Origin: Paenalicyclobacillus ferrooxydans
Lineage (GTDB): Bacteria > Bacillota > Bacilli > Alicyclobacillales > Alicyclobacillaceae
Direction of reading: 5' to 3'
NCBI RefSeq assembly: GCF_001399675.1
Contig: NZ_LJCO01000069.1
Coordinates: 102,455 to 166,454, forward strand
Length of the DNA stretch: 64,000 nucleotides
Shown here piece after piece: positions 41,368-50,925 of this stretch. A model generated the notes under the pieces. It was not told where the DNA came from. It did not search any database and saw only the letters and a program-made list of their open reading frames with translations. The translations under genes and the position numbers were made by a program. Numbering within the stretch: the first letter of the stretch is position 1; every line of letters begins with the position of its first letter.

Positions 41368-41555
41368 TTAGAGCCAAAAGTTTCCCTTATGCACCCGTTT
41401 TCAGCGTAATCTGGCGTGACAGCGTACAAATCTTCCTTTTTGCCGCCAATCGGCCTCAATATCGGGTGAATCTACCCCGTCAACGAACAATTATTCCCCT
41501 ATCGACTCCGCGGATATTGCACAGACAGCCCTAGCGCACAAAACTTCCCTTAGCA
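41368..41555. repeat. four-box phased palindrome cassette D (51-61-51)
   Basis: Boxes TTCCCTTA (41382), TTCCTTTT (41433, after AGCGTACAAA), TTCCCCTA (41494, after ACGAACAA) and TTCCCTTA (41545, after AGCGCACAAA) are spaced exactly 51, 61 and 51 bp, all in plus orientation. Spacers after box 2 share GCCGCCAA with cassette C. Confidence 0.78.
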
Positions 41556-41584
41556 TCTCTCGCTGGCCTATCTCCAGCTTTCAC

Positions 41585-41672
41585 CTTGCATCTTTCAACT
41601 TCGTCCTTCCACCTTCCACCTTCGACCTTGCATCTTTCAACTTCGTCCTTCCATCTTTCAACCCTTCCACCT
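41585..41672. repeat. CTTCCACCTTCGACCTTGCATC pyrimidine-rich repeats
   Basis: Imperfect copies of CCTTGCATCTTTCAACTTCG, about 40 bp long, lie between cassette D and the next hairpin. A GGCAGGCC hairpin copy follows at 41705-41727. No gene is seen from 41000 to 42005. Confidence 0.7.
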
Positions 41673-41704
41673 TCCCGGTCGGCGACTTCATTTCAGAGTG
41701 GAAG

Positions 41705-41728
41705 GCAGGCCGTTTCGGCCTGCCAACC
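41705..41728. terminator. GGCAGGCC hairpin, dispersed copy
   Basis: GGCAGGCCG and CGGCCTGCC pair around TTT, with the same GTGGAA and AACCAA flanks as at 32772. Confidence 0.5.
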
Positions 41729-41903
41729 AAATGTAATTCCTTCCATTCGTGGGGCGGACTGACGGATCGAAACCGTGGAAATTGACAGGGTTCTCTCGAT
41801 TGCGCGAATGTTCGCAGTCCGTGTCAAGCCAAGAACGCTCAAAACGGGCGATTTATGTCGAATATAGCTCATTCGGACTACGTTTATGGCATCCTCGTGG
41901 TGT

Positions 41904-41932
41904 TTTACACCCAAAAATCGGTTTGTTATACT
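41904..41932 (+). promoter_or_regulatory. sigma-A type promoter for the nuo operon
   Basis: TTTACA (41904-41909), 17 bp, TATACT (41927-41932), 74 bp before nuoA. Each box matches the consensus at five of six positions and the spacing is ideal. Confidence 0.72.
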
Positions 41933-42005
41933 TATGGACGGTTCACTATGGCCGATCATCTTGTCTGACGGCCGATTTTAGTCCAGTTCACCAGGGGGGA
42001 ACGCC

Positions 42006-42374
42006 ATGTTCCATTACTGGAATCCGTATTTCCTGATTGTCTTGTACGTGGTTCTGGGCATTTTTTTACCAGTCGCTTCAATCTGGGTAATTGGTCCAAT
42101 TTTGAGACCAAATAAACCCTCTGAAGCAAAGGGCTCTACCTACGAAAGCGGGCTCGAACCCGTGGGGGATGCACACGTCCGCTACAACGCACGCTACTAC
42201 TTATTTGCGTTGATGTTCGTAGTGTTTGACGTAGAAACCCTGTTTCTGTATCCGTGGGCAGTAGCATTCAAAAAGTTGGGGATGTTTGCCCTGACTGAGA
42301 TGCTCATCTTTATCGTCCTACTCGTCATCGGGCTGGCATACGCCTGGAGAAAGAAGGTGCTCGAATGGACCTGA
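42006..42374 (+). CDS. nuoA: NADH-quinone oxidoreductase subunit A
   Basis: A 122-residue membrane subunit with three helices. The conserved loop [36 protein letters not shown] (here as YESGLEP and [14 protein letters not shown]) connects to the quinone site. ATG follows AGGGGGGAA. Its 3' end overlaps nuoB by 10 bp. Confidence 0.96.
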   Translation: MFHYWNPYFLIVLYVVLGIFLPVASIWVIGPILRPNKPSEAKGSTYESGLEPVGDAHVRYNARYYLFALMFVVFDVETLFLYPWAVAFKKLGMFALTEMLIFIVLLVIGLAYAWRKKVLEWT

Positions 42375-42907
42375 CGGCAGCATCACGAAACCTGCCGGTT
42401 ATCCAGTATGAAGGCTTTACGCCCGAAGAAAACGCGATCCTCAGCCGCGGTGTTATCGTGAACTCGTTAGAGGTCATCAAAGGCTGGGCGCGAAGCAACA
42501 GCTTGTGGCCAATGACTTTTGGTCTCGCATGCTGCGCGATCGAGATGATGGGAACTGGTGCGGCACATAATGATCTAGACCGTTTTGGAATTATTTTTCG
42601 TGCATCTCCGCGCCATTCTGATGTCATGATCGTCGCCGGTACTGTGACAAAGAAAATGGCTCCCTTGCTTCGTCGTCTGTATGATCAGATGGCCGATCCG
42701 AAGTGGGTCGTATCCATGGGCGTATGTGCTACAGCTGGTGGCCCGTACGTAAATAGCTATTCAGTGGTGAAGGGTGTCGACCAGATCGTTCCAGTTGACG
42801 TTTACGTTCCCGGATGCCCGCCATCTCCTCCGGCGCTTATTTACGGACTGAACATGCTTCAGGAGAAAATTCGCATTGAGGCCCGCGGGAAGAAGGTGCA
42901 GGCATGA
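42365..42907 (+). CDS. nuoB: NADH-quinone oxidoreductase subunit B
   Basis: The 180-residue subunit that holds cluster N2, the last Fe-S centre before quinone. The tandem cysteines are in [12 protein letters not shown] (Cys56, Cys57), with Cys near 121 in [10 protein letters not shown] and near 151 in PGCPPSP. Overlaps nuoA and nuoC (ATGA). Confidence 0.97.
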   Translation: MDLTAASRNLPVIQYEGFTPEENAILSRGVIVNSLEVIKGWARSNSLWPMTFGLACCAIEMMGTGAAHNDLDRFGIIFRASPRHSDVMIVAGTVTKKMAPLLRRLYDQMADPKWVVSMGVCATAGGPYVNSYSVVKGVDQIVPVDVYVPGCPPSPPALIYGLNMLQEKIRIEARGKKVQA

Positions 42908-43818
42908 GTGACGAGGAACGCTCGCAGCAACCAGATTCTCAGCCGACGACTGAGCCGAGCGGCGCAGACAGTCAACCTGCCCCTGCGGAACCTGCATCCG
43001 AAAAGCCAGCAGCCCCGGCTGAACAGCCTGCCGTAGCTGCCGAAAAGCCAGCAGCCCCGACGGAAGCGCCTACTGCCGCCGACGAGAAACCCGCCGCTGG
43101 TGCCAGCAAGCCTGCTCCAGCCTCGGCCGCCGCGGACCCAGCCTCAGCTGCTGATGCAGCGCCCGCTGCTGCTGGTGATGCCGCCGCCAAGCCGAAGGTG
43201 AAGCCTGAGGGAGCCGCCAAGCCGGCAGCCGCCGCGAAACCCGCGGCCGCAGACGGAGAGGCCAAACCCGCAGCTCCGGCAAAGAAAGCGCCGCCAAAGA
43301 AAGAGGCGCCGCCGCCGAATCCGCGGACGATTGCTGCCAAAGAGCTCGCCGATCAGATTGCTGCCACCATCTCTGCCAGCTTCGGCCAAGAAGTTGTTGA
43401 AGAGACCGGCGCAGCGCAGTTCAAATCGATGGTTCGCGTCCGTAAGGACCGTTGGCACGATGTCTTCGCCATGCTCAAGGATCATGAATCATGGAAGTTC
43501 AATTATATCGAAATGATGGCTGGTACGGATTACAAAGACTACATCGAGATCGTGGCCTTTGTTCAGTCGACTGAACTCGGCCATTCTGTATTGCTCAAGA
43601 CTCGCACAGACCGAGAGAACGCATCCGTTCCTTCACTCGTCAGCGTTCACCCCGGCGTGAACTGGGAAGAGCGTGAGATCTACGACCTTCTCGGCGTGAC
43701 ATTTACCAACCACCCTGACCTTCGTCGCATCATGATGTGGGAAGGCTTCAAAGGGCACCCGCTGCGCAAGGACTATACGCCGTGGGAAGGGGAGGAGGAT
43801 CCCGATGTCGCTGAGTGA
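42904..43818 (+). CDS. nuoC: NADH-quinone oxidoreductase subunit C with Pro/Ala-rich N-terminal extension
   Basis: The NuoC core (about residues 140-304) is intact, with the [27 protein letters not shown] motif ([16 protein letters not shown]). Before it lie about 140 residues rich in Ala, Pro, Glu and Lys ([20 protein letters not shown]), with no predicted fold. Related Bacillales often have a shorter form of this tail; this one is long. The start overlaps the nuoB stop. The extension would project from the peripheral arm near where NuoE/F/G would sit in a full complex. Confidence 0.94.
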   Translation: MSDEERSQQPDSQPTTEPSGADSQPAPAEPASEKPAAPAEQPAVAAEKPAAPTEAPTAADEKPAAGASKPAPASAAADPASAADAAPAAAGDAAAKPKVKPEGAAKPAAAAKPAAADGEAKPAAPAKKAPPKKEAPPPNPRTIAAKELADQIAATISASFGQEVVEETGAAQFKSMVRVRKDRWHDVFAMLKDHESWKFNYIEMMAGTDYKDYIEIVAFVQSTELGHSVLLKTRTDRENASVPSLVSVHPGVNWEEREIYDLLGVTFTNHPDLRRIMMWEGFKGHPLRKDYTPWEGEEDPDVAE

Positions 43819-44926
43819 TGGCAAAACGCAACTGCGTACAGAAGAAATGATCTTGAACGTGGGTCCTCAGCATCCGAGTACTCACGGGGTGTTCCGGCTG
43901 GTTGTGAAGCTCGACGGTGAAACCGTTGTCGAAGCTGAACCGGTCATTGGTTATCTGCACCGCGGGACGGAGAAAATTGCTGAAGACCTGCAGTACACGC
44001 AGATCATTCCTTATACCGATCGCCTGGACTACCTCGCCGCAATGCTCAACAACTACGCGCTCTGCCATACCGTCGAGGAAGCCATGGAGATGGAGATTCC
44101 GGAACATGCGGAATACCTGCGGGTCATCATCATGGAGATGCAACGGATCGCATCGCACATGCTCTTTATCGGCGCTTATCTGCTCGATCTCGGTGCAATG
44201 AGCCCGTTCCTCTACGTGTTCATCTCGCGTGAACGGATCGTCGAGTTGTTCAACGAGATCAGCGGTGCAAGACTCACGTACAACTTCATGCGGATTGGCG
44301 GTCTGCGTTTCGATGCGCCAAACGGCTGGTTGCAAAAGGTGCGCGATCTCGTTCCACAACTGCGCGCTGACCTGAAGCTCTGCCAGGACCTCATCACAGG
44401 CAACGAGATCTTCCTCAACCGCGTGAGAGGGCTCGGTGTTTATACGACTGAACAAGCTCTTGCCTACGGCATGAGCGGTATCAACCTGCGCAGCACCGGA
44501 TTTAAATGGGATCTCCGAAAGACGAAACCATACAGTATTTATGACAAGTTTGACTTTGAGATCCCGGTCGGCCAAAACGGCGACTGCTTTGACCGCTACT
44601 ATCTTCATATGCAAGAGATGGAGCAGTCCGTGCGGATCATTGAGCAGGCGCTCGATGACATTCCTGACGGGCCGTTTATCGGGAAGGTTCCGAAGTTCGT
44701 TCGCGTGCCTGCAGGTGAGTACTACACCGGTATTGAAGGCGCGAAGGGTGAACTTGGATTTTACATCGTCAGTGACGGAAAAGACAAGCCGTATCGAATG
44801 AAAATTCGCAAGCCGTCTTTTGTGAACCTGCAGATGCTTCCTGAACTCCTGAAGGGGCAGAACATGGCAAACGTCATCGCGATCCTCGGCGCCATTGATA
44901 TCGTACTGGGGGAGGTGGATGCCTAA
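43805..44926 (+). CDS. nuoD: NADH-quinone oxidoreductase subunit D
   Basis: A 373-residue 49-kDa subunit homologue forming the quinone pocket with Nuo[16 protein letters not shown] carries the conserved His, and [22 protein letters not shown] and [17 protein letters not shown] are typical. ATG follows GGGGAGGAGGA, inside the nuoC end. Confidence 0.97.
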   Translation: MSLSDGKTQLRTEEMILNVGPQHPSTHGVFRLVVKLDGETVVEAEPVIGYLHRGTEKIAEDLQYTQIIPYTDRLDYLAAMLNNYALCHTVEEAMEMEIPEHAEYLRVIIMEMQRIASHMLFIGAYLLDLGAMSPFLYVFISRERIVELFNEISGARLTYNFMRIGGLRFDAPNGWLQKVRDLVPQLRADLKLCQDLITGNEIFLNRVRGLGVYTTEQALAYGMSGINLRSTGFKWDLRKTKPYSIYDKFDFEIPVGQNGDCFDRYYLHMQEMEQSVRIIEQALDDIPDGPFIGKVPKFVRVPAGEYYTGIEGAKGELGFYIVSDGKDKPYRMKIRKPSFVNLQMLPELLKGQNMANVIAILGAIDIVLGEVDA

Positions 44927-45912
44927 TGTGGAACTGGGCAACACACCCCGTCTCTTGGCTCTCGTTTCTCGGGATGCTGATTGGGACCGTTGTGATTCTG
45001 CTTTTGACACTGGTTGTTGTCATGTATTCCATTTACTGGCAACGGAAGTTTATCGGCTGGATCCAGCTTCGCATCGGGCCGAACCGAGTCGGACCGTTTG
45101 GACTCCTGCAGACAGCAGCTGACGTATTTAAGCTGTTAATCAAAGAGGACATCATCCCGAACAAGGTCGACCGAGTCTTGTTCATGATTGCACCAATCAT
45201 CGCCTTTGTTCCATCATTCATGGCGTTGTCCGTTATCCCGTTTTCACGGACGCACGTGTTCACGGCAAACATCGCGGTTGGCGCACTGTTCTACCTGGCT
45301 CTGTCTGCCATCACGATTCACGGTGTTATGATTGGCGGCTGGGCATCAAACAACAAGTACGCGCTGATCGGCAGTATGCGGTCTGCAGCTCAGATGCTGA
45401 GTTTCGAGATTCCGCTTGGGATGTCCATCGTCGGGGTGGTTCTGATGGCGGGATCCATCAACCTCAACGACATCATTGCCGGACAGCAGCACAGCGTCTG
45501 GTACATCATTCCGCAGGTTCTCGGCTGTATCGTCTTCCTGATTGCATCGACAGGTGAGCTGAACCGAACGCCGTTCGACTTGCCGGAAGCTGAGTCAGAG
45601 CTTGTTGCAGGTTATCACACCGAGTACTCTGGTTTCCGTTTCGCGTTCTTCATGCTGACCGAGTATGTGTACCTGTTTGCGATGGCAGGACTGTTCGCCA
45701 CCTTGTTCCTCGGTGGTTGGAGCGGACCTTGGCTTCCAGGCTGGCTCTGGTTTGCAATCAAGGCTCTCATTTATATCACGTTCCAGTTCTGGGTCCAGGC
45801 TACCATGCCCCGTATGCGTGTTGATAAGGTAATGCCGTTTGCTTGGAAGGTGCTGCTCCCGTTGGCGCTGTTCAACCTCGTCATCACAGCAGTACTTAAG
45901 GCGGTGCTGTAA
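44926..45912 (+). CDS. nuoH: NADH-quinone oxidoreductase subunit H
   Basis: A 328-residue membrane subunit with eight or so helices linking the two arms. The conserved loops IGPNRVGPFGLLQTAADVFKL (GPNRVGPFGLLQ) and LNRTPFDLPEAESELVAGYH (FDLPEAESELV) are intact. ATG overlaps the nuoD stop (TAATG). Confidence 0.97.
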   Translation: MWNWATHPVSWLSFLGMLIGTVVILLLTLVVVMYSIYWQRKFIGWIQLRIGPNRVGPFGLLQTAADVFKLLIKEDIIPNKVDRVLFMIAPIIAFVPSFMALSVIPFSRTHVFTANIAVGALFYLALSAITIHGVMIGGWASNNKYALIGSMRSAAQMLSFEIPLGMSIVGVVLMAGSINLNDIIAGQQHSVWYIIPQVLGCIVFLIASTGELNRTPFDLPEAESELVAGYHTEYSGFRFAFFMLTEYVYLFAMAGLFATLFLGGWSGPWLPGWLWFAIKALIYITFQFWVQATMPRMRVDKVMPFAWKVLLPLALFNLVITAVLKAVL

Positions 45913-45943
45913 GCGTGCGAAAGCGAGCGAATGAGGTGAGACC

Positions 45944-46411
45944 ATGTTTGGATTCATGAAAGGCTTGGGTGTCACGCTGCGCCAACTGCCAAAGAAAAAA
46001 GTGACCTTGATGTATCCGGAGCAAAAACCGGTGTGGCCCGAACGTTTCCGCGGCGTGCATCGTTTCATTCCAGACTTGTGCATTGTTTGTAACCAGTGTG
46101 CACGTGTTTGCCCAACGGACTGTATCTCGCTGTCAGGTACCCGCGGGCCGGATAAGAAGATGCGCATTGACACCTACGACATCAACTTTGATATCTGCAT
46201 TTTGTGTTCTCTTTGCACCGACGTTTGTCCGACAGAGTCGATTTTGATGTCTGACACGTTTGAACTCGCGACCTACTCGCGTGACAATCTGTACCTTGAT
46301 ATGCACTGGTTGTATGAGAACGAGCTCGCGTATGAGCGAAACCATCCGGAGCGCTTTGTGAAGGATGCAGAAGGCAATGTCGAGTCGGAGAAAGCAGGTG
46401 ACGCCGAGTGA
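45944..46411 (+). CDS. nuoI: NADH-quinone oxidoreductase subunit I
   Basis: A 155-residue ferredoxin-like subunit carrying two 4Fe-4S clusters (N6a, N6b): CIVCNQCARVCPTDC and CILCSLCTDVCPTES. ATG follows AATGAGGTGAG. The stop overlaps nuoJ. In an 11-subunit enzyme without NuoEFG, this is the likely electron entry point. Confidence 0.96.
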   Translation: MFGFMKGLGVTLRQLPKKKVTLMYPEQKPVWPERFRGVHRFIPDLCIVCNQCARVCPTDCISLSGTRGPDKKMRIDTYDINFDICILCSLCTDVCPTESILMSDTFELATYSRDNLYLDMHWLYENELAYERNHPERFVKDAEGNVESEKAGDAE

Positions 46412-46938
46412 ACTTTGTCTGGAGTTGGCCCGTCATCGCGTTTTACATCATCGCGCTCTTGACTCTCTGCTGCGGTGTCATCATGCTCTCAGTCCGCAAA
46501 GTCATCTACATGGCTCTGACGATTGGCGGCGTATTTATCGGTGCCTCAGCGCTTTACTTCTTGCTCGGAGCCGATTTCGTCGGTGTCGCGCAGATTCTCA
46601 TCTACGCCGGCGCCATCACGATTCTTATCATGTTTGCCATCATGCTGACGAACCACGAAGCGACGGAACCTGGTTTCAAGTGGTCGCCGAAGAACATCGC
46701 AGCTGCCATCGGTTCGGTCTTGCTGGCTGTGGTCTTACTCTTGGCGATCCGCTCAACCGCCTGGCCCACTGCCACCACTTCGCAAACTGCGCTTGATGGC
46801 GGGAACAGCAATCCGATGGCGATTGGTTTGGTCATGTTCAAGGGTTACGCGATTCCGTTTGAACTGGTCTCCATCCTGCTGATTGTGGCGTTGGTTGGAG
46901 CCGTCATCCTCGCCAAAGAGCGAAAGGAGGACGAGTGA
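46408..46938 (+). CDS. nuoJ: NADH-quinone oxidoreductase subunit J
   Basis: A 176-residue membrane subunit with five helices, including the conserved [21 protein letters not shown] helix (pi-bulge region, [14 protein letters not shown]). GTG overlaps the nuoI stop (GTGA). Confidence 0.95.
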   Translation: MNFVWSWPVIAFYIIALLTLCCGVIMLSVRKVIYMALTIGGVFIGASALYFLLGADFVGVAQILIYAGAITILIMFAIMLTNHEATEPGFKWSPKNIAAAIGSVLLAVVLLLAIRSTAWPTATTSQTALDGGNSNPMAIGLVMFKGYAIPFELVSILLIVALVGAVILAKERKEDE

Positions 46939-46939
46939 G

Positions 46940-47266
46940 ATGGGTGCAGCCCCGTTTCCGGTGCCGACCGGATCGCTACTTGCATTAGGAGCACTGTTGT
47001 TCTGTATCGGATTGTTTGGAGCGCTCACAAAGCGCAACCTGATTATCGTGCTTGTATCCATTGAGTTGATGCTAAACGCAGCGAACATCAACTTGGTGAC
47101 CTTCTCCCGTCTCGGTGTTGCACCGAGCCTGAGCGGACAAGTGTTTTCACTGTTTACCATGACAGTGGCCGCTGCTGAAATTGCGGTTGGACTGGCTTTG
47201 CTGCTTGCCCTTTTCCGACTGCGTAAAACAAGCGAAGTGAAGGACCTGAACATCCACAAGTGGTAA
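46940..47266 (+). CDS. nuoK: NADH-quinone oxidoreductase subunit K
   Basis: A 108-residue subunit with three helices. The glutamates of the proton path lie in [16 protein letters not shown] and [17 protein letters not shown] at 46940 follows AAAGGAGG; the frame is open further upstream inside nuoJ but that part is not NuoK. Confidence 0.96.
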   Translation: MGAAPFPVPTGSLLALGALLFCIGLFGALTKRNLIIVLVSIELMLNAANINLVTFSRLGVAPSLSGQVFSLFTMTVAAAEIAVGLALLLALFRLRKTSEVKDLNIHKW

Positions 47267-47485
47267 CGACGGCGACGGCTCTCCGGCATCACCGCGCAAA
47301 CGGTGGCTGGGCGATGCCAATACGCAAGCGGCAAAGGGCCGCGCGTGTAACCACTGTGGCAAGCGGCAGGGGGTACAAATTGCTCCACTAGCCGTGGTTA
47401 GCCAAAATCAGGTCAGCTTACATCAACGAGTCGGATGCGGGTGCAAGGACACCCGTCGTCAAGCCGCAATGCGAGGAGGGAGTTT

Positions 47486-49390
47486 ATGGTACAGTACGCC
47501 TGGCTGGTTCCTTTTCTGCCGCTCGTCGCGTACGTTTTCCTGCTGGTGCTGGGAAGAAAGGCTGCTGAAGGCCTGGTCGCCGGGGTGTCCGTCATCCTGA
47601 CAGCCGTGTCCTTCGTCCTCAGCCTCTTCATCTTCCAGGCTGTTGGAAACAACCCGCATGGGAACAACACCTACGTGTTTCATTGGTTGACCGTTGGAAA
47701 CCGCGTATTCGACGTTGGATTCCAAGTCACCCATTTAAATGCCTTGATGTTGGTCGTCGTGACACTGGTCAGCACCTTGGTGTTCTTGTTCTCCAAGGGT
47801 TACATGCACAAGGATGACCGCTTCCCGGTCTTCTACCAGTACCTGAATTTGTTCGTGTTTTCAATGCTCGCTCTTGTCATCTCACTGAACCTCCTGCAGT
47901 TGTACATCTTCTGGGAGATGGTCGGTTTGTGCTCGTACCTGCTCGTCGGATTCTGGTACTTTAAGCCGGAAGCTGCACTGGCAGCGAAGAAGTCATTTAT
48001 TGTTACCCGTATCGGTGACACAGGAATGTTTGCAGGCATCGTCCTGTTGTTCCTGGCAACCGGCAGTTTTGATTACTCAACCATCTTCTCGGCGGTGGCC
48101 CACGGCACCCTGCACATTGGCTGGTTGTCGAACAACGGCGTCATCACCTTGACGGCTCTGCTCATCTTCGCGGGTGCGGTTGGTAAATCGGCTCAGTTCC
48201 CGCTGCACGTCTGGTTGCCGGACGCCATGGAAGGTCCGACCCCTGTGTCAGCCCTTATCCACGCGGCAACGATGGTCGCAGCAGGTGTTTACTTAGTGGC
48301 TCGTACCTTCCCGTTGTTCCAAGCAAGCACGGGTGCTACCACGACGGTCGCTTGGATCGGCGCGATCACCGCGTTGATGGCTTCCCTGATTGCGCTCACG
48401 CAACGGGATATTAAACGCGTCATCGCCTATTCGACGATGTCGCAGCTCGGCTACATGATGATGGCACTCGGTGTCGGCGCGTATGCGTACGGTATCTTCC
48501 ACCTGATGACACACGCCTTCTTCAAGGCGCTCCTCTTCTTGGCTGCCGGTTCTGTCATTCACGCTGTGGACACACAGGACCTGTTCGAGATGGGTGGTCT
48601 TCGAAAGAAGATGCCAGTCACCACGTACACCTTCCTGGCTGGTGCCTTGGCTTTGGCCGGTATCGTTCCGTTCGCCGGATTCTGGTCGAAGGATGACATC
48701 CTGTCAGCGACCCTGCAAAGCGGCCATCCGGTACTCTATTGGTTCGGTCTGATTGCAGCCTTCTGTACCGCGTTCTACATCTTCCGCGTCTTCTTCTTGA
48801 CCTTTACAGGCAAGCCGCGCGTGGAAGAAAAGTACGAGCATGCACACGAAGGCTCCTGGGTCATGAAACTGCCGCTTGTGGTTCTGGCCGTGTTCGCGAC
48901 CATCGCTGGTTTCTTCAACAGTCCAGTCAACCACTACGGTCTCGAGCGCTACCTGTTCGCTGACTTTGCCAGCGGCACAGCGGGCGTGGTGGTAAAGGAA
49001 AACGTCGGGTTGATGGCTTTCAGTGTCGCTGTCGGCTTGCTTGGCATTCTGCTTGCAGCCCTTATGTACTGGCGGCCAGCCTTTGGCGGCGAGAAGCTGT
49101 CTAAGGCGCTCAGCATTCCTTATATCATCTCGTTCCGGAAGTTCTTCTTTGACGAGATCTACACCTTCGTCATTGTTGGCGGCGGTAAGGTGATTGCAGC
49201 TATCGTTGATTTCGTCGATCGCTATATCATCGACGGCATTGTCAGTCTGCTTTCGTGGATCGGATCTGTGTTTGGAACCATGCTCAAGTACACGCAAGAC
49301 GGTCAAGTTCAGACGTACAGCGCGATTGCGGCGTTTGGCGTGCTGATTTTCATCGCCATTGCGGTGTTCACAGTCGGGGGGGTGTTGTAA
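47486..49390 (+). CDS. nuoL: NADH-quinone oxidoreductase subunit L
   Basis: A 634-residue antiporter-like proton pump subunit. FWEMVGLCSYLLVGFW, GKSAQFPLHVWLPDAMEGPTPVSALIHAATM (key Lys and His) and STMSQLGYMMMALG are intact, with the long lateral helix at the C-terminus. ATG at 47486 follows GAGGAGGGAG. A 219-bp gap separates it from nuoK. Confidence 0.97.
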   Translation: MVQYAWLVPFLPLVAYVFLLVLGRKAAEGLVAGVSVILTAVSFVLSLFIFQAVGNNPHGNNTYVFHWLTVGNRVFDVGFQVTHLNALMLVVVTLVSTLVFLFSKGYMHKDDRFPVFYQYLNLFVFSMLALVISLNLLQLYIFWEMVGLCSYLLVGFWYFKPEAALAAKKSFIVTRIGDTGMFAGIVLLFLATGSFDYSTIFSAVAHGTLHIGWLSNNGVITLTALLIFAGAVGKSAQFPLHVWLPDAMEGPTPVSALIHAATMVAAGVYLVARTFPLFQASTGATTTVAWIGAITALMASLIALTQRDIKRVIAYSTMSQLGYMMMALGVGAYAYGIFHLMTHAFFKALLFLAAGSVIHAVDTQDLFEMGGLRKKMPVTTYTFLAGALALAGIVPFAGFWSKDDILSATLQSGHPVLYWFGLIAAFCTAFYIFRVFFLTFTGKPRVEEKYEHAHEGSWVMKLPLVVLAVFATIAGFFNSPVNHYGLERYLFADFASGTAGVVVKENVGLMAFSVAVGLLGILLAALMYWRPAFGGEKLSKALSIPYIISFRKFFFDEIYTFVIVGGGKVIAAIVDFVDRYIIDGIVSLLSWIGSVFGTMLKYTQDGQVQTYSAIAAFGVLIFIAIAVFTVGGVL

Positions 49391-49391
49391 C

Positions 49392-50921
49392 ATGAGCCTG
49401 TCCTTTTGGTTAGTGGCTGCCCCTCTGATTGCAGCAGTACTGTTGCTCGTTCTGCCAAAGATGGGTGGTGCAGCATCACGGGGCCTGGCGATTGTCGGGA
49501 CACTCGTATCCCTCGTTCTCGCCATTGTGATGTGGCTGTCGTTCCCAAGTGGGAGTACAGGGTTTGAGTTTATCGGCAAGATCCACTGGTTTACACTCCC
49601 TGCGATGTGGCATGGGACGGACCTCTCGGTCGGCCTCTCCTTCGGGGTCGATGGACTCTCGCTTCCTTTGGCTGCCATGACCGCGTTTATCTCGGTACTC
49701 GCGATGGCGGGTGCAAAGCGCGATATCGATCGGCCGCGGCTGTATTACTTCTGGCTCTCGATGGTAACAGCGGGTCTGCTTGGCGTGTTTGCCGCACTCG
49801 ATCTGTTCACCTTCCTGGTCGCTCTCGAAGTGACGTTGTTTGGCAGCTTCTTCTTGATTCAACTGTTTGGCCGCCCAGGCAGCCCGAAGGCAGCCATCAA
49901 GTTCCTCATCTACCGCGGTTTCGCCACGGTCGCGATGTTGGTGGCACTGGTTGGCATCGCCTACGGACTTACAGGTGCTTACTCGCACTCCGGTATATCG
50001 GGAAACCTCAGCTTCTCGATTCCGACGATGCTGAATGAAGCGCATCATCTGTCGAGCGGCATTCTTCCGGCAGGAGTCGCAGGTGCATTACTCCTCGTTC
50101 TGTTGCTCGGTGTGTTTATCGAAGAGGCATTCGTCCCCTTCCACACCTGGTTGCCGACGACGCACGAATACGCGGATACCCCAACCAACATGGTGATTGG
50201 CGGACTCCTGACCAAGACTGGTGCATACGTTCTGCTTCGCTTCGGTGTCGGTATGTTGCCTGCGCAGATCCAACACTACGGCATGCTGATCGCGGTCTTC
50301 GGTGTCATCAACATCCTCTATGGTGCATTTGCAGCGTGGGCGCAGAAAGACTGGCGTCGTCTGATTGCCTTCGGCGGGATCAGCCACATGGGCCTGGTGC
50401 TCCTCGGCATCGCTTCATTCTCCGCTGCCGGCCTTCAGGGTGCGATGTTCATGATCGTTTCTTCCGGCCTTTTGACGGCACTGCTCTTCTTCTTGACGGG
50501 CGCCATCGAAGACCGTACGAATACTGTTCAACTGAAAGACCTCGGCGGCTTGTCAAAAGCCATGCCGATGATTTCCGGGTTCCTCCTTGTTGCGGCACTC
50601 GGCTCACTTGGACTTCCGCTGACCAGCGGGTTTATCAGTGAGATTCAGGCGTTTATCGGTGGTTTTACAGCGTATCCAGCGGCCTCGTTCGTTGGGCTCG
50701 GCGGCCTCATTTTGTCCGCTGTGTACCTCCTGTACGCGATTCAAAAAACCACCTTCGGCCCGACTGCGAAGCTTGCAGAAGGTCTGTCAGATGCAACCGC
50801 AAGGGAGTATCTGCCAACCATCCTTTTGACCGCATTCGTGCTGTTGATTGGTATTTACCCGAACCTCATCGGGCACCTGTTTGGGTTGTCCGTACAAGGT
50901 TTGTTGGGGATAGGGGGTTAA
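49392..50921 (+). CDS. nuoM: NADH-quinone oxidoreductase subunit M
   Basis: A 509-residue antiporter-like subunit. The conserved Glu/Lys path residues are in ALEVTLFGSFFLIQLFG, FVPFHTWLPTTHEYADTPTNM and GGLLTKTGAY. The ATG lies one base after the nuoL stop and follows CGGGGGGG. Confidence 0.96.
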   Translation: MSLSFWLVAAPLIAAVLLLVLPKMGGAASRGLAIVGTLVSLVLAIVMWLSFPSGSTGFEFIGKIHWFTLPAMWHGTDLSVGLSFGVDGLSLPLAAMTAFISVLAMAGAKRDIDRPRLYYFWLSMVTAGLLGVFAALDLFTFLVALEVTLFGSFFLIQLFGRPGSPKAAIKFLIYRGFATVAMLVALVGIAYGLTGAYSHSGISGNLSFSIPTMLNEAHHLSSGILPAGVAGALLLVLLLGVFIEEAFVPFHTWLPTTHEYADTPTNMVIGGLLTKTGAYVLLRFGVGMLPAQIQHYGMLIAVFGVINILYGAFAAWAQKDWRRLIAFGGISHMGLVLLGIASFSAAGLQGAMFMIVSSGLLTALLFFLTGAIEDRTNTVQLKDLGGLSKAMPMISGFLLVAALGSLGLPLTSGFISEIQAFIGGFTAYPAASFVGLGGLILSAVYLLYAIQKTTFGPTAKLAEGLSDATAREYLPTILLTAFVLLIGIYPNLIGHLFGLSVQGLLGIGG

Positions 50922-50925
50922 GGCC